Shown: positions 42,032 to 49,734 of the stretch, one piece after another
Layout: the number at the start of each line of letters is the position of its first letter
How positions within the stretch are numbered: position 1 is the stretch's first letter
DNA from: Gemmatimonas aurantiaca
GTDB lineage: Bacteria; Gemmatimonadota; Gemmatimonadetes; Gemmatimonadales; Gemmatimonadaceae
Length of the DNA: 64,000 bases
Reading direction: 5' to 3'
Assembly: GCF_037190085.1 (NCBI RefSeq)
Contig: NZ_JBBCJO010000001.1
Location: 62,001-126,000 of the forward strand
Translations under genes and position numbers: made by a program
The notes under the pieces: generated by a model
The model's database searches: none
What the model saw: the letters and a program-made list of their open reading frames with translations, nothing else
Told to the model about the DNA's origin: nothing

Positions 42032-42991
42032 CTAACCGCGCACGCCCGGCAGGGGCAAGGAACCCAAGGGGACCGATGACGGGTTTTGCGCCGCCGCTTC
42101 CACATCCTGCCGGGAAGCGAGGGCCATGCTGCGCAACTGCGCCCGCAGCGCTTCGACGGTGGTGTGCAGCACCCCTTCCTCGCGGAGCTGCGTGACGTTG
42201 CGGCCGGTGTAGCGCCGCAGGTACTGGCCCAGCGACCCGCCGTCGGGGAAATCGAGGACGCCGGCCACCGAATCGAGGGTATGCCCCGGCTGTTCGAGGA
42301 GCGCACTGGCCACCAGCAACCGGCACCAGGTGAGAAACGGACGGGGCGACGGCAGGCCGGCGCGGAGGAAACGGTTGTGCAGTGTCCGTCTCGTCATACC
42401 GAAGACCGCGGCGAACTCGTCGCGGTCGAGATGTTCCCCCGCGTGTTCGAGGCCATGCTCCAGCATGGGTCGGAGGCGCCGGGGGATGACGTCCTCCAGC
42501 AGGCCGACGACCTGCGCGGCGACACTGCGTTGCCGGGCGGTGGCGAGGATCCGGGAGAACACGTGCGGGAGCTCGTCCTGTTCCTCCCGGACGATGTCCT
42601 GAATGCCGGCCCGCGCCAGCTCGAGGAGCTGGGCGGTGTCGATCCGGCGCAGGTCGCACCAGGCGACCAGCGGATGGGCCGGGAACGCCTCCCGGAGCTG
42701 CAGGACGGCACGAAGACCGGCGGTGTGATGTACGCCACCGGCTTCCACGACCGTGAGTGATATACTGCCGGTGGCGACGGCCGAGAGGAGGCTGGGGACA
42801 TCGTCGACTGTCACCACGCGGTAGCCCGCCGGCGCGATCCGCTGGGCCCGGAGCTGGGCGGCGGATCGGCCGGGAACCCACGCGATCTGCGACACCGGGC
42901 GCGGCGGGAGGTCGCCCGTTCCAGTGGTGGTCAAAACTGGTTTCCCACGGGAACCGATGATTTCCCATGGGAGCACGGCTGAGACGGCCAT
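42032..42991 (-). CDS. AraC-type transcription regulator with receiver-like N-domain
   Basis: The C-terminal part (about 190-290) holds two AraC-like helix-turn-helices (LDRDEFAAVFGMTRRTLHNR and DSVAGVLDFPDGGSLGQYLR, then YTGRNVTQLR). The N-terminal 140 residues look like a degenerate receiver fold without an obvious phospho-Asp pocket. ATG 42991 gives 319 aa, but TTG 42934 or GTG 42895 would place a duplicated TTTCCCA operator outside the coding region. It lies immediately upstream of tRNA-Arg and rho on the same strand and is divergent from a 49-aa lipoprotein gene. It is the likely owner of the repeated operator at 42939-42970 and 44561-44588. Confidence 0.82.
   Translation of the reverse strand: MAVSAVLPWEIIGSRGKPVLTTTGTGDLPPRPVSQIAWVPGRSAAQLRAQRIAPAGYRVVTVDDVPSLLSAVATGSISLTVVEAGGVHHTAGLRAVLQLREAFPAHPLVAWCDLRRIDTAQLLELARAGIQDIVREEQDELPHVFSRILATARQRSVAAQVVGLLEDVIPRRLRPMLEHGLEHAGEHLDRDEFAAVFGMTRRTLHNRFLRAGLPSPRPFLTWCRLLVASALLEQPGHTLDSVAGVLDFPDGGSLGQYLRRYTGRNVTQLREEGVLHTTVEALRAQLRSMALASRQDVEAAAQNPSSVPLGSLPLPGVRG
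42939..42970. promoter_or_regulatory. Operator-like site with TTTCCCA direct repeats, copy 1
   Basis: Two TTTCCCA boxes lie at 42941-42947 and 42961-42967, exactly 20 bases apart, with ACCGATGA before the second. Copy 2 (44561-44588, opposite strand) matches 25 of 28 positions by eye. Direct repeats about two helical turns apart are the classical AraC-family binding layout. The site is about 65-95 bases upstream of the lipoprotein ATG and overlaps the first codons of the AraC gene. Confidence 0.7.
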
Positions 42992-43033
42992 GCGATGCCA
43001 TCTAGGAGCACCCCTTTACTGGAGTGTCTTTCG

Positions 43034-43183
43034 ATGTCCATCGCACGTCGCCTTCTGCTGCTCGCCGCTGTTACCATCACTCCCCTCGTTGCTGCCTGCA
43101 GCCTTCCCACGGCGGCTGACGATCCTGGGTCGGGCGGTGGTTCGGATTCGACCGCCTTCTTCGATCTGAAGCCCTGGGGATAA
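43034..43183 (+). CDS. Small lipoprotein (49 aa)
   Basis: A 49-residue precursor with the signal MSIARRLLLLAAVTITPL, lipobox LVAAC (Cys 22) and a mature peptide of only about 28 residues, with a GSGGGSDS linker and the end FFDLKPWG. ATG 43034 is supported by GGAG 9 bases upstream. It is transcribed divergently from the AraC-type regulator and convergently with the TPR gene (20 bases between stops). The mature part is too short for an enzyme; a surface peptide, signal or membrane-stress protein is possible. Confidence 0.75.
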   Translation: MSIARRLLLLAAVTITPLVAACSLPTAADDPGSGGGSDSTAFFDLKPWG

Positions 43184-43202
43184 CACCGAGCACCGGACAG
43201 GC

Positions 43203-44414
43203 CTACCGGAGCGCTGTCAATCGAGCGATGGAAGGACGTACCGAGGCGCGGGATCGCGTTCGAGGTGCACGGACATCGCTGACTGGCGGCTGGAGCGAGG
43301 GCGACGCTGCCCACGCCCGCTCCATGGCATCCGCCCGGAACTCGTATTCGTGGTAGCGAAACGTGGTGGCCAATTCCCGGGCTCGCCCGAGCGTTGACTG
43401 AGCCGTTTCATGCTCCCCGATCAGCCAGTACGCCTCCGCAAGGTACATCAGAATCTGCGCCGCGTCATGCGACTGGTTGCCCCGGGCGATCTCTCCATGG
43501 ATGGCCTGCGCCAGATCGTGCACCTCGGCGGCGAGATGCAACCGACCCGCGGCTCGTACGGCACCGCCGAGTGCGACCATCATCACACGGGATGATGGTC
43601 GCATCTGAAAGACCTGCACGAACCCGTTGCGGGCGGGCTCGAAAAAACCGGCGCGCAGGGCCACGACGGAGAGATCCGCCAGCGCCCCCGCCCGTGTCTC
43701 CTGATCCTGTTCGCTGGCGTCATACAGTTTCCAACCGAACAGCATGGCATCGGCCAGCCGGTTGTCGCTGATCGCCAGCGTCATCAGGCCCTGACAGGCA
43801 TGCACATAGGCCCCACCGCCCAGGACCGCCGACCGCAACGCTTTCTGATACAGGCGTTGTGCCGCAGGACGATTGCCGCGCATGTCGTGAATCAGTGCCT
43901 GACCCACGTACCCACGGGCCGCCAATGGTCCGTCCCGCTCATGAATGGTTCGTTCGACGACCGATTCGTAACACTGCTCGGCGCTGTCGTAGTCATTCAT
44001 CTGTCGCGCGACGCGACCCAGATGCACCGTCGCCAATGCGAGCGCGGCATATCCGGAATCGATGGCCAGACGACACACGGCCGAGACGGTGGTGAACGCC
44101 AGCTCGAAACAGCCGGCGAGTTCCATGTCTTCCGCGGCCGAACGAAAACGCTCGTACAACTGATCGAGCGAATCGGTTGGCGCCGGTTGGGCATCGTGGG
44201 TCAATGTCGGCCGGCGTCCGCGGTATTCGGGGAGCAACGACTCGATGTGCGTCAGATCCTGACGCAGACGGATACGGGGCGCACTCGACAGGGCGTCCGC
44301 GGCCTGCGCTATCGACAACCAGGGCAACAGCTGATGGTCGAGAAACGCACCGCGTGAGGCCGCGTCCTGGGCGTCGGAGGCAAATGCCTGCAGAGGAGAC
44401 AGTGGCTTACGCAT
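43203..44414 (-). CDS. TPR-like helical-repeat protein
   Basis: This 403-aa cytoplasmic protein is made of helix pairs resembling tetratricopeptide repeats: ALALATVHLGRVARQMNDYD, AEQCYESVVERT, YLAEAYWLIGEHETAQSTLG and similar. No helix-turn-helix, enzyme domain or signal peptide is visible. The start ATG 44414 is preferred; the longer frame upstream is non-coding. The upstream gap (44415-44650) holds a hairpin (GGTGGGT/ACCCACC, 44500-44517) and the second TTTCCCA operator, and the gene faces a tiny lipoprotein gene, so this is probably a regulatory or scaffold protein of the same module. Confidence 0.7.
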   Translation of the reverse strand: MRKPLSPLQAFASDAQDAASRGAFLDHQLLPWLSIAQAADALSSAPRIRLRQDLTHIESLLPEYRGRRPTLTHDAQPAPTDSLDQLYERFRSAAEDMELAGCFELAFTTVSAVCRLAIDSGYAALALATVHLGRVARQMNDYDSAEQCYESVVERTIHERDGPLAARGYVGQALIHDMRGNRPAAQRLYQKALRSAVLGGGAYVHACQGLMTLAISDNRLADAMLFGWKLYDASEQDQETRAGALADLSVVALRAGFFEPARNGFVQVFQMRPSSRVMMVALGGAVRAAGRLHLAAEVHDLAQAIHGEIARGNQSHDAAQILMYLAEAYWLIGEHETAQSTLGRARELATTFRYHEYEFRADAMERAWAASPSLQPPVSDVRAPRTRSRASVRPSIARLTALR

Positions 44415-44560
44415 GACTTGATCGGAAGGGTGACAATACTGCCAATGCAATGAACCGCATGAAGACCTCTCTGAGGGTAAGCGGGAGCGCGAGCGCATGG
44501 GTGGGTACACACCCACCACCAACAACATGGTGTGCAAACGATCCAGCCAACCGGTAATGG

Positions 44561-44588
44561 TGGGAAATCGTCGGTAACCGTGGGAAAC
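44561..44588. promoter_or_regulatory. Operator-like site with TTTCCCA direct repeats, copy 2
   Basis: TGGGAAA at 44561-44567 and 44581-44587 (TTTCCCA on the minus strand) are 20 bases apart, with TCGTCGGTAACCG between them. This matches copy 1 (42939-42970) at about 25 of 28 positions. It lies between the divergent TPR gene (147 bases away) and the thioredoxin-fold gene (63 bases away). Confidence 0.7.
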
Positions 44589-44650
44589 GGATTTCACCGA
44601 GGACACGAACGCTACTTGACTCGTTTTCGAGCGATCCGGAAACTGCGACC

Positions 44651-45127
44651 ATGGACGTACGTCGAGTCGCAGTCGCTCTGGTGGTCCTGGCAGCCGCGTT
44701 GTTGCTGACCACATACGGCGGCGGCGATGACGCGGGTCCGCCCTGGGCCGACCTCCGCACTTCCGCGCCATCTGGTGTGGCGCTGATCATCAGACCCGAG
44801 GATCCGCTCAAGCGCCTCGCCGATCTCCGGCTGGTCCAGCGCGTGCTGCCCATTTCCGCGGTCATCATGGTCACCGGCAACGAGATCTCCCGCGAAGACT
44901 CCGTGCGCGTCCGCGAGATCTTCGGCACGCAACCCGTGCGGTTTCTGCCCGCCATCGACGAACGCACGCTCGCCAGAATGGGGCTCGACACCACACCCGG
45001 CGTGTTCGTGTGGAACAGTGTGAGTCACATGTCCACCGTCATGAGCGTGCAGGAGGACCGCCACAAACTCCAGGATCAGTTGCGGCGCATCCAGTATCTC
45101 ACCGCCCTGGACGGGATCACCTGGTAG
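44651..45127 (+). CDS. Exported thioredoxin-fold-like protein without CxxC
   Basis: This 158-aa protein has an N-terminal signal anchor (about 6-22). The mature part resembles a thioredoxin fold: strand SAVIMVTGNEI, then the cis-Pro loop TTPGVFVWN, but no CxxC motif or other Cys remains, so it cannot be a thiol oxidoreductase. It may bind a partner or peptide. It is divergent from the TPR gene, with the second TTTCCCA site between them. The 268 bases downstream (45128-45395) hold only CCAGGAG-type words and nothing recognised. Confidence 0.6.
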   Translation: MDVRRVAVALVVLAAALLLTTYGGGDDAGPPWADLRTSAPSGVALIIRPEDPLKRLADLRLVQRVLPISAVIMVTGNEISREDSVRVREIFGTQPVRFLPAIDERTLARMGLDTTPGVFVWNSVSHMSTVMSVQEDRHKLQDQLRRIQYLTALDGITW

Positions 45128-45395
45128 GCCAGGAGTCCACAAGCCAGGAGTGCACTGGCCCAGTCTGGCTCCCTCCCTCCTGACCAGCTCCTCCCTGCTC
45201 CCTTCCCCGTTGTCCTGGGCCGCAGCCCCAGCGCCAAACGTTAGAACCTGATTAAACCATCGGAAATCCGGCGTTTCCACGCGCGCCGGATATCGCCGCC
45301 CGTCGATCCGCGCCGTATTGTAGCCCGGACTTCGATCCCGGAAATGGCACGATTCGCCCTTTCCCGGGACTCTTCCGACGCTCCAGCTGCGGCCA

Positions 45396-46547
45396 ATGCC
45401 AATCCTGCCTCTTCCGCGTCATCGGGCACCGTTCACGCTGCTGGTCATCGCCACCGCCGTCGTCGCGGCCTGCAGTAAGGGGGCGGCGTCTTCCACCGGT
45501 GACAGTCTCACCGATGGAAGCACCACCAGCGCGGCCGAGGACTCGGCGCGCCCCGCGCTCGCGCTGCCCGTCGTGGCCGACGATGCGCGCAGCGGTGATC
45601 TCATTCTGCGGGTGTCCACCACGGGGCAGATCCATTCGGACGCTGTCGTGAAGTTGCGGGCCGAGGTGGCCGGCGCCGTGACCGCGTTGCAGGTGCGTCC
45701 GGGGCAGACGGTCACCCAGGGACAGGAACTGCTGCGCCTCGATCCCTATCCGTTCGAACTGGCCGTGCGGGAAGCACAGGCCCGCGCCGACGAAGCGGAG
45801 CAGCGGTTTCTCGAATCGTATGTGCCGGAGTCGCTGGTGACGGGCCGCGGCCCCACGCCCGAGCAGCGGCGCGCCCTGATGAACAAAGCCGGTCTGACCG
45901 GCGCTCGCCTGCAACTCGAACGTGCCCGGTACGAGCAGGACCGGGCCATCGTACGAAGCCCGGTGGCGGGCACGGTCGATCTCGTCGAAGTGGCGGTGGG
46001 AGAAAAACTCTCCGCCGGTCAGATCCTGCTCACGGTGGTCGATCTGTCGCATCTGCGGATCGATGCACAGGTGCTCGAACATGATCTGCCGCTGATCCGT
46101 GTGGGGGGGGAAGCGCTGGTGTCGAGTGCCGGTGCGCCCGGCCGCACGCTGCATGGGCGCATCGATGCCGTGCTGCCGCTGGTCGATTCGACCACGCGGG
46201 CCGGGCGGGCGGTGGTGCGCGTGACCGGCGATGGACGCCTGCGACCCGGGATGTATGCCGATGTCTCGCTCGAAGCCACCCGACTGCCGGGTCGGCGACT
46301 CGTGCCGTCGCGGGCCGTCATCGAGCGGGATGGTCGTCCCCTGGTGTTCGTGGTGCGCGATGGCCGGGCGCAGTGGGTGTACATCGTGCCCGGCCGCAGC
46401 AATGGGGTCGACACCGAAGTGCTCCCCGATTCGAGTACGGGAGAAATTCCGGTGCACGCCGGTGACCAGGTGATCGTGGACGGTCATCTGACACTGACGC
46501 ACGATGCGCCGGTGCGTGTGGTGAAGGCCGGCACCCCGAAGGGGTGA
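45396..46547 (+). CDS. RND efflux periplasmic adaptor (MFP lipoprotein)
   Basis: This 383-aa membrane-fusion protein links an inner-membrane RND pump to an outer-membrane channel. A lipobox VVAAC (Cys near 26) anchors it. Visible parts are the lipoyl domain halves (AVVKLRAEVAGAVTALQVRP and RYEQDRAIVRSPVAGTVDLV), a short hairpin between them, a beta-barrel domain with GRIDAVLPLVD and a C-terminal membrane-proximal domain. The two RND pump genes follow after 4 bases, and no outer-membrane factor gene is in the window. Confidence 0.93.
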   Translation: MPILPLPRHRAPFTLLVIATAVVAACSKGAASSTGDSLTDGSTTSAAEDSARPALALPVVADDARSGDLILRVSTTGQIHSDAVVKLRAEVAGAVTALQVRPGQTVTQGQELLRLDPYPFELAVREAQARADEAEQRFLESYVPESLVTGRGPTPEQRRALMNKAGLTGARLQLERARYEQDRAIVRSPVAGTVDLVEVAVGEKLSAGQILLTVVDLSHLRIDAQVLEHDLPLIRVGGEALVSSAGAPGRTLHGRIDAVLPLVDSTTRAGRAVVRVTGDGRLRPGMYADVSLEATRLPGRRLVPSRAVIERDGRPLVFVVRDGRAQWVYIVPGRSNGVDTEVLPDSSTGEIPVHAGDQVIVDGHLTLTHDAPVRVVKAGTPKG

Positions 46548-46551
46548 GCCG

Positions 46552-49500
46552 GTGAGTCTCGCGGCCTTTGCCGTACGTCGCCCCGTGGCCACGGTGGCGG
46601 CGATCCTCGCCGTGCTGCTGCTCGGATCGGTGTCGCTCACCCGATTGCCGGTGTCGCTGCTGCCGGACGTGTCGCTGCCGGTGCTGACCATTCGCACGAA
46701 CTACACCGGGGCCGCGGCGCCGGAGGTGTCGCGCTTCGTGGCCGAACCCATCGAAGCGGCCATCGCGGCCACGCCGGGGCTGGTGGAACTGCGCAGCGTG
46801 AGTCGCAACGGAACGGCCACGACGACGGCGCGTTTTGCCTGGGGCACCGACATGCGCGGCACGGTGCTCACCGTGCGTGAGCGACTCGACGCCGCGCGCA
46901 GTCAGCTGCCACAGAGCGCCGAACGGCCTACGTTGCTCACGAGCGATCCGGGCGAACGGCCCATCGCGGTGCTTGCGGTGCGCGGCGTGGATGTGACCGA
47001 CTCCACACGCGGCGGCGGAGCCGGTGGACGAGCCGGTGGACAACGCGCCGGCGATCTGCGCAGTCTCGCGCGCACGGCGGCCGATGTGCACGCCCGTCGT
47101 CTCGAGCAGATCGCGGGCGTGGCGAGTGTGGCGGTGGTGGGCGCTCCCAACGATGAAGTGCGCGTGGCGCTCGATCCCGATCGGTTGCGCGCGCTCGATC
47201 TCACACCCGAAGACGTCGCCGCCGCGATCCGCACGCAGAACGTCACCGGTGCCGGCGGTACGATCCGCCGCGGACAGTTCCGGTTCTCCGTGCGTTCGCT
47301 CACCGAATTCCGCTCCCCCGAGGAACTGCTCGACACCCCCATCGGCCCCACGGCGAGTGGGCTGACGCTGCGCGACGTGGGCACCGTATCGCTCGGGCTC
47401 GCCGACCCCCAGACTCGTACGCGCCTCGACGGCGCCGATGCCGTGGGTCTCGTCGTGTACAAGGATGCCGGTTCGAACACCGTGGCGGTGACGCGGCGCA
47501 TGATGGACGCCGTGAATGAGTTGCAGACGGAGTTTCCGGGCATGGCCATCACGGTGGTGGCGGCGCAAGCCGACTTCGTCACCGATGCGCTGTCCAATCT
47601 CGGTCAGGAAATCATCGTGGGTGGCGCGCTGTCACTGCTGGTGATCCTGCTGTTTCTGCGTGACTGGCGCATGTCGTTCGCCATCGCGCTCACGGTGCCG
47701 CTGTCAGTGCTCATGGCGCTGGTCGTGCTGCAGGCACTCGATGTGTCCATCAACGTGTTGTCGCTGGGCGGCCTGGCACTCGGTACCGGCCTGCTCGTGG
47801 ACACCGCCATCGTGGTGGCGGAAGCCGTGGGACGACGACGCAGCGAAGGCATGTCGCTGATGGACGCGGCCATTGCCGGCACCGACGAAGTGGCCGCGCC
47901 GCTCTTTGCCGGCACGCTCACCACGGTGCTGGTGTTCGGCCCCATCATCTTCGTGCGCGGGCTGGCCGCGGCGCTGTTCCGCGATCTGTCGCTGAGTGTG
48001 GTGACGACGGTGGCGGCCAGTCTGCTGCTCTCGCTCACGTTGATGCCGGTGATGATCGTCGGCCGGCGTCGACCTGGCAACGTCGAGAGATCGCCCAAGG
48101 CGCCGGTTGCGGTGCGGGAAGTGCCTGTGTCGGCGTGGGCGCGCCGTCTCGATGCGTGGGGACACCGACTCGCCGCGTACTATGAACAGGGGATGCGCTG
48201 GTCGCTGACCCATCCGCGCACGGTGTTCGGGATCTCCCTCGCGGGTCTCGCGATCACGGTGGTGCTGGCGATGCAGCTGCCCCGCGAGATTCTGCCGCGG
48301 GTGGATGAAGGGGTGATCGTGGCCGATGTCGCATTGCCCGAAGGCACCAGTCTCGAGGCCACCGAGGCCCAGGTGGCGCGTGTGGAAGCCGCTGCACACA
48401 CACTGGGGGCGCGCGATGTGTATGCGCGTGTGGGCAAGGCCACCGACGAAGAAATCCTCGGCGGCGCCGATCCCGGATCGAGTGCCACGGCGCAGCTGAT
48501 CGTGCGGGTGCCCGACGGACGGCAGGCGGCGGATTTTGCGCAGGCGTTACGGCGCGCGCTGCCCGATCTCGCGCGTGGTGCGTTGGCCATCGATCTGGCG
48601 GGGCAATCGGAATTCGGTTCGCTCATCGGCCGTGAAGGACGTCTCGTGCGCGTGGAACTGTCCGCCGGCACACTCGAGGATGCGCAGCGGTGGGCCGACT
48701 CCGTACGGTCGCGCCTGACGGGTATGCCGACGCTGTCCGATGTGCGCGATGCATATGCGGCCACGCAGCCGGTGGTGGAGGTGTCGCTGGAGCGTCGTCG
48801 GCTGGCCGAACGGGGCATCGCGCCACAGCAGGTGGCCAGTGCGCTGGCCGGCGCGTTGGGTGGGGTGGTGGCCAGCGAGTTGCGCGAGACTGATCGACGC
48901 ACGCCCATCATGGTGCGGTATACCGGCGTGCGGAACGAGGATCTGGAGACCGCGTTGCGTACCAGTGTGCGCGGCGTGCCGCTCGCGCAGTTGGTGCAGG
49001 TGCGGGAGACGCGGGCACCGGTGGAGGTGGTGCGCATCGGACAGCGTCCGGTGTCCATCGTGGAAGGACTGGTGGAGGAAGGCGGAACGGCCCGCGCCAC
49101 GCAGGATGTGCTCGAGCGGATGCAGGCGATGACGTTGCCGGGCAGTGTGCGCTGGGAAGTGGCCGGCGCCGATGCGGAGCGGCAGCGCACGTCGAACGAA
49201 CTCACGCTCGTCGCGGTCCTGGCGGTGGCGTTGATGTTTCTCGTGCTCGCCGGGGAATTCGCGTCGTTCACGATCCCGCTGGTGGTGATGTGCACGGTGC
49301 CGCTGGCCGGTGCGGGCGCGATCGTGTTTCTGTGGCTCACGGGACAATCGCTCAATGCCGTGAGTCTCATCGGCATCGTGGTGATGATCGGCATGGCCGA
49401 CAATGAAGCGGTGGTGAAGCTCGATGCCATCCGCGCGCTGCGGGAGCAGGGGCGACCGCTGCATGACGCGATCCTCGAGGGTGGCGCCCAGCGTCTTCGG

Positions 49501-49734
49501 GCGATCGCGATGACGAGCATCACCACGGTGACCGGTGTGCTGCCGCTGGTGTTCGGGTGGGGATCCGGTGGTGCGCTGTATCAACCGCTGGCCGCGGGCA
49601 TCATCGGTGGCAGCATCAGCGCGCTGCTCGTGACGTTCTTCCTGCTGCCCACGGCGTACGCGGTGCTCGAGCAGCGCACTCTGGATCGCCAGGCACGGGC
49701 CGTACCGGCGGTGGTGGGGACGACGCCCGCATGA
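46552..49734 (+). CDS. RND-family inner-membrane efflux pump, first subunit
   Basis: This 1060-aa AcrB/MdtB-like transporter starts from GTG 46552 with MSLAAFAVRRPVATVAAILA. It has two halves, each with one TM then a large periplasmic domain and a TM bundle. Proton-relay acids occur in LVDTAIVVAEAVGRR (TM4) and the second half has IVVMIGMADNEAVVKLDAIR in the matching place. It probably exports drugs, metals or lipids using the proton gradient. It overlaps the second pump gene by 4 bases. Confidence 0.93.
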   Translation: MSLAAFAVRRPVATVAAILAVLLLGSVSLTRLPVSLLPDVSLPVLTIRTNYTGAAAPEVSRFVAEPIEAAIAATPGLVELRSVSRNGTATTTARFAWGTDMRGTVLTVRERLDAARSQLPQSAERPTLLTSDPGERPIAVLAVRGVDVTDSTRGGGAGGRAGGQRAGDLRSLARTAADVHARRLEQIAGVASVAVVGAPNDEVRVALDPDRLRALDLTPEDVAAAIRTQNVTGAGGTIRRGQFRFSVRSLTEFRSPEELLDTPIGPTASGLTLRDVGTVSLGLADPQTRTRLDGADAVGLVVYKDAGSNTVAVTRRMMDAVNELQTEFPGMAITVVAAQADFVTDALSNLGQEIIVGGALSLLVILLFLRDWRMSFAIALTVPLSVLMALVVLQALDVSINVLSLGGLALGTGLLVDTAIVVAEAVGRRRSEGMSLMDAAIAGTDEVAAPLFAGTLTTVLVFGPIIFVRGLAAALFRDLSLSVVTTVAASLLLSLTLMPVMIVGRRRPGNVERSPKAPVAVREVPVSAWARRLDAWGHRLAAYYEQGMRWSLTHPRTVFGISLAGLAITVVLAMQLPREILPRVDEGVIVADVALPEGTSLEATEAQVARVEAAAHTLGARDVYARVGKATDEEILGGADPGSSATAQLIVRVPDGRQAADFAQALRRALPDLARGALAIDLAGQSEFGSLIGREGRLVRVELSAGTLEDAQRWADSVRSRLTGMPTLSDVRDAYAATQPVVEVSLERRRLAERGIAPQQVASALAGALGGVVASELRETDRRTPIMVRYTGVRNEDLETALRTSVRGVPLAQLVQVRETRAPVEVVRIGQRPVSIVEGLVEEGGTARATQDVLERMQAMTLPGSVRWEVAGADAERQRTSNELTLVAVLAVALMFLVLAGEFASFTIPLVVMCTVPLAGAGAIVFLWLTGQSLNAVSLIGIVVMIGMADNEAVVKLDAIRALREQGRPLHDAILEGGAQRLRAIAMTSITTVTGVLPLVFGWGSGGALYQPLAAGIIGGSISALLVTFFLLPTAYAVLEQRTLDRQARAVPAVVGTTPA

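Noticed and set aside
45128..45250. CCAGGAG and CTCCTC words between the thioredoxin-fold and RND genes
   Set aside because: They look like a degenerate inverted repeat, but arms cannot be aligned convincingly.
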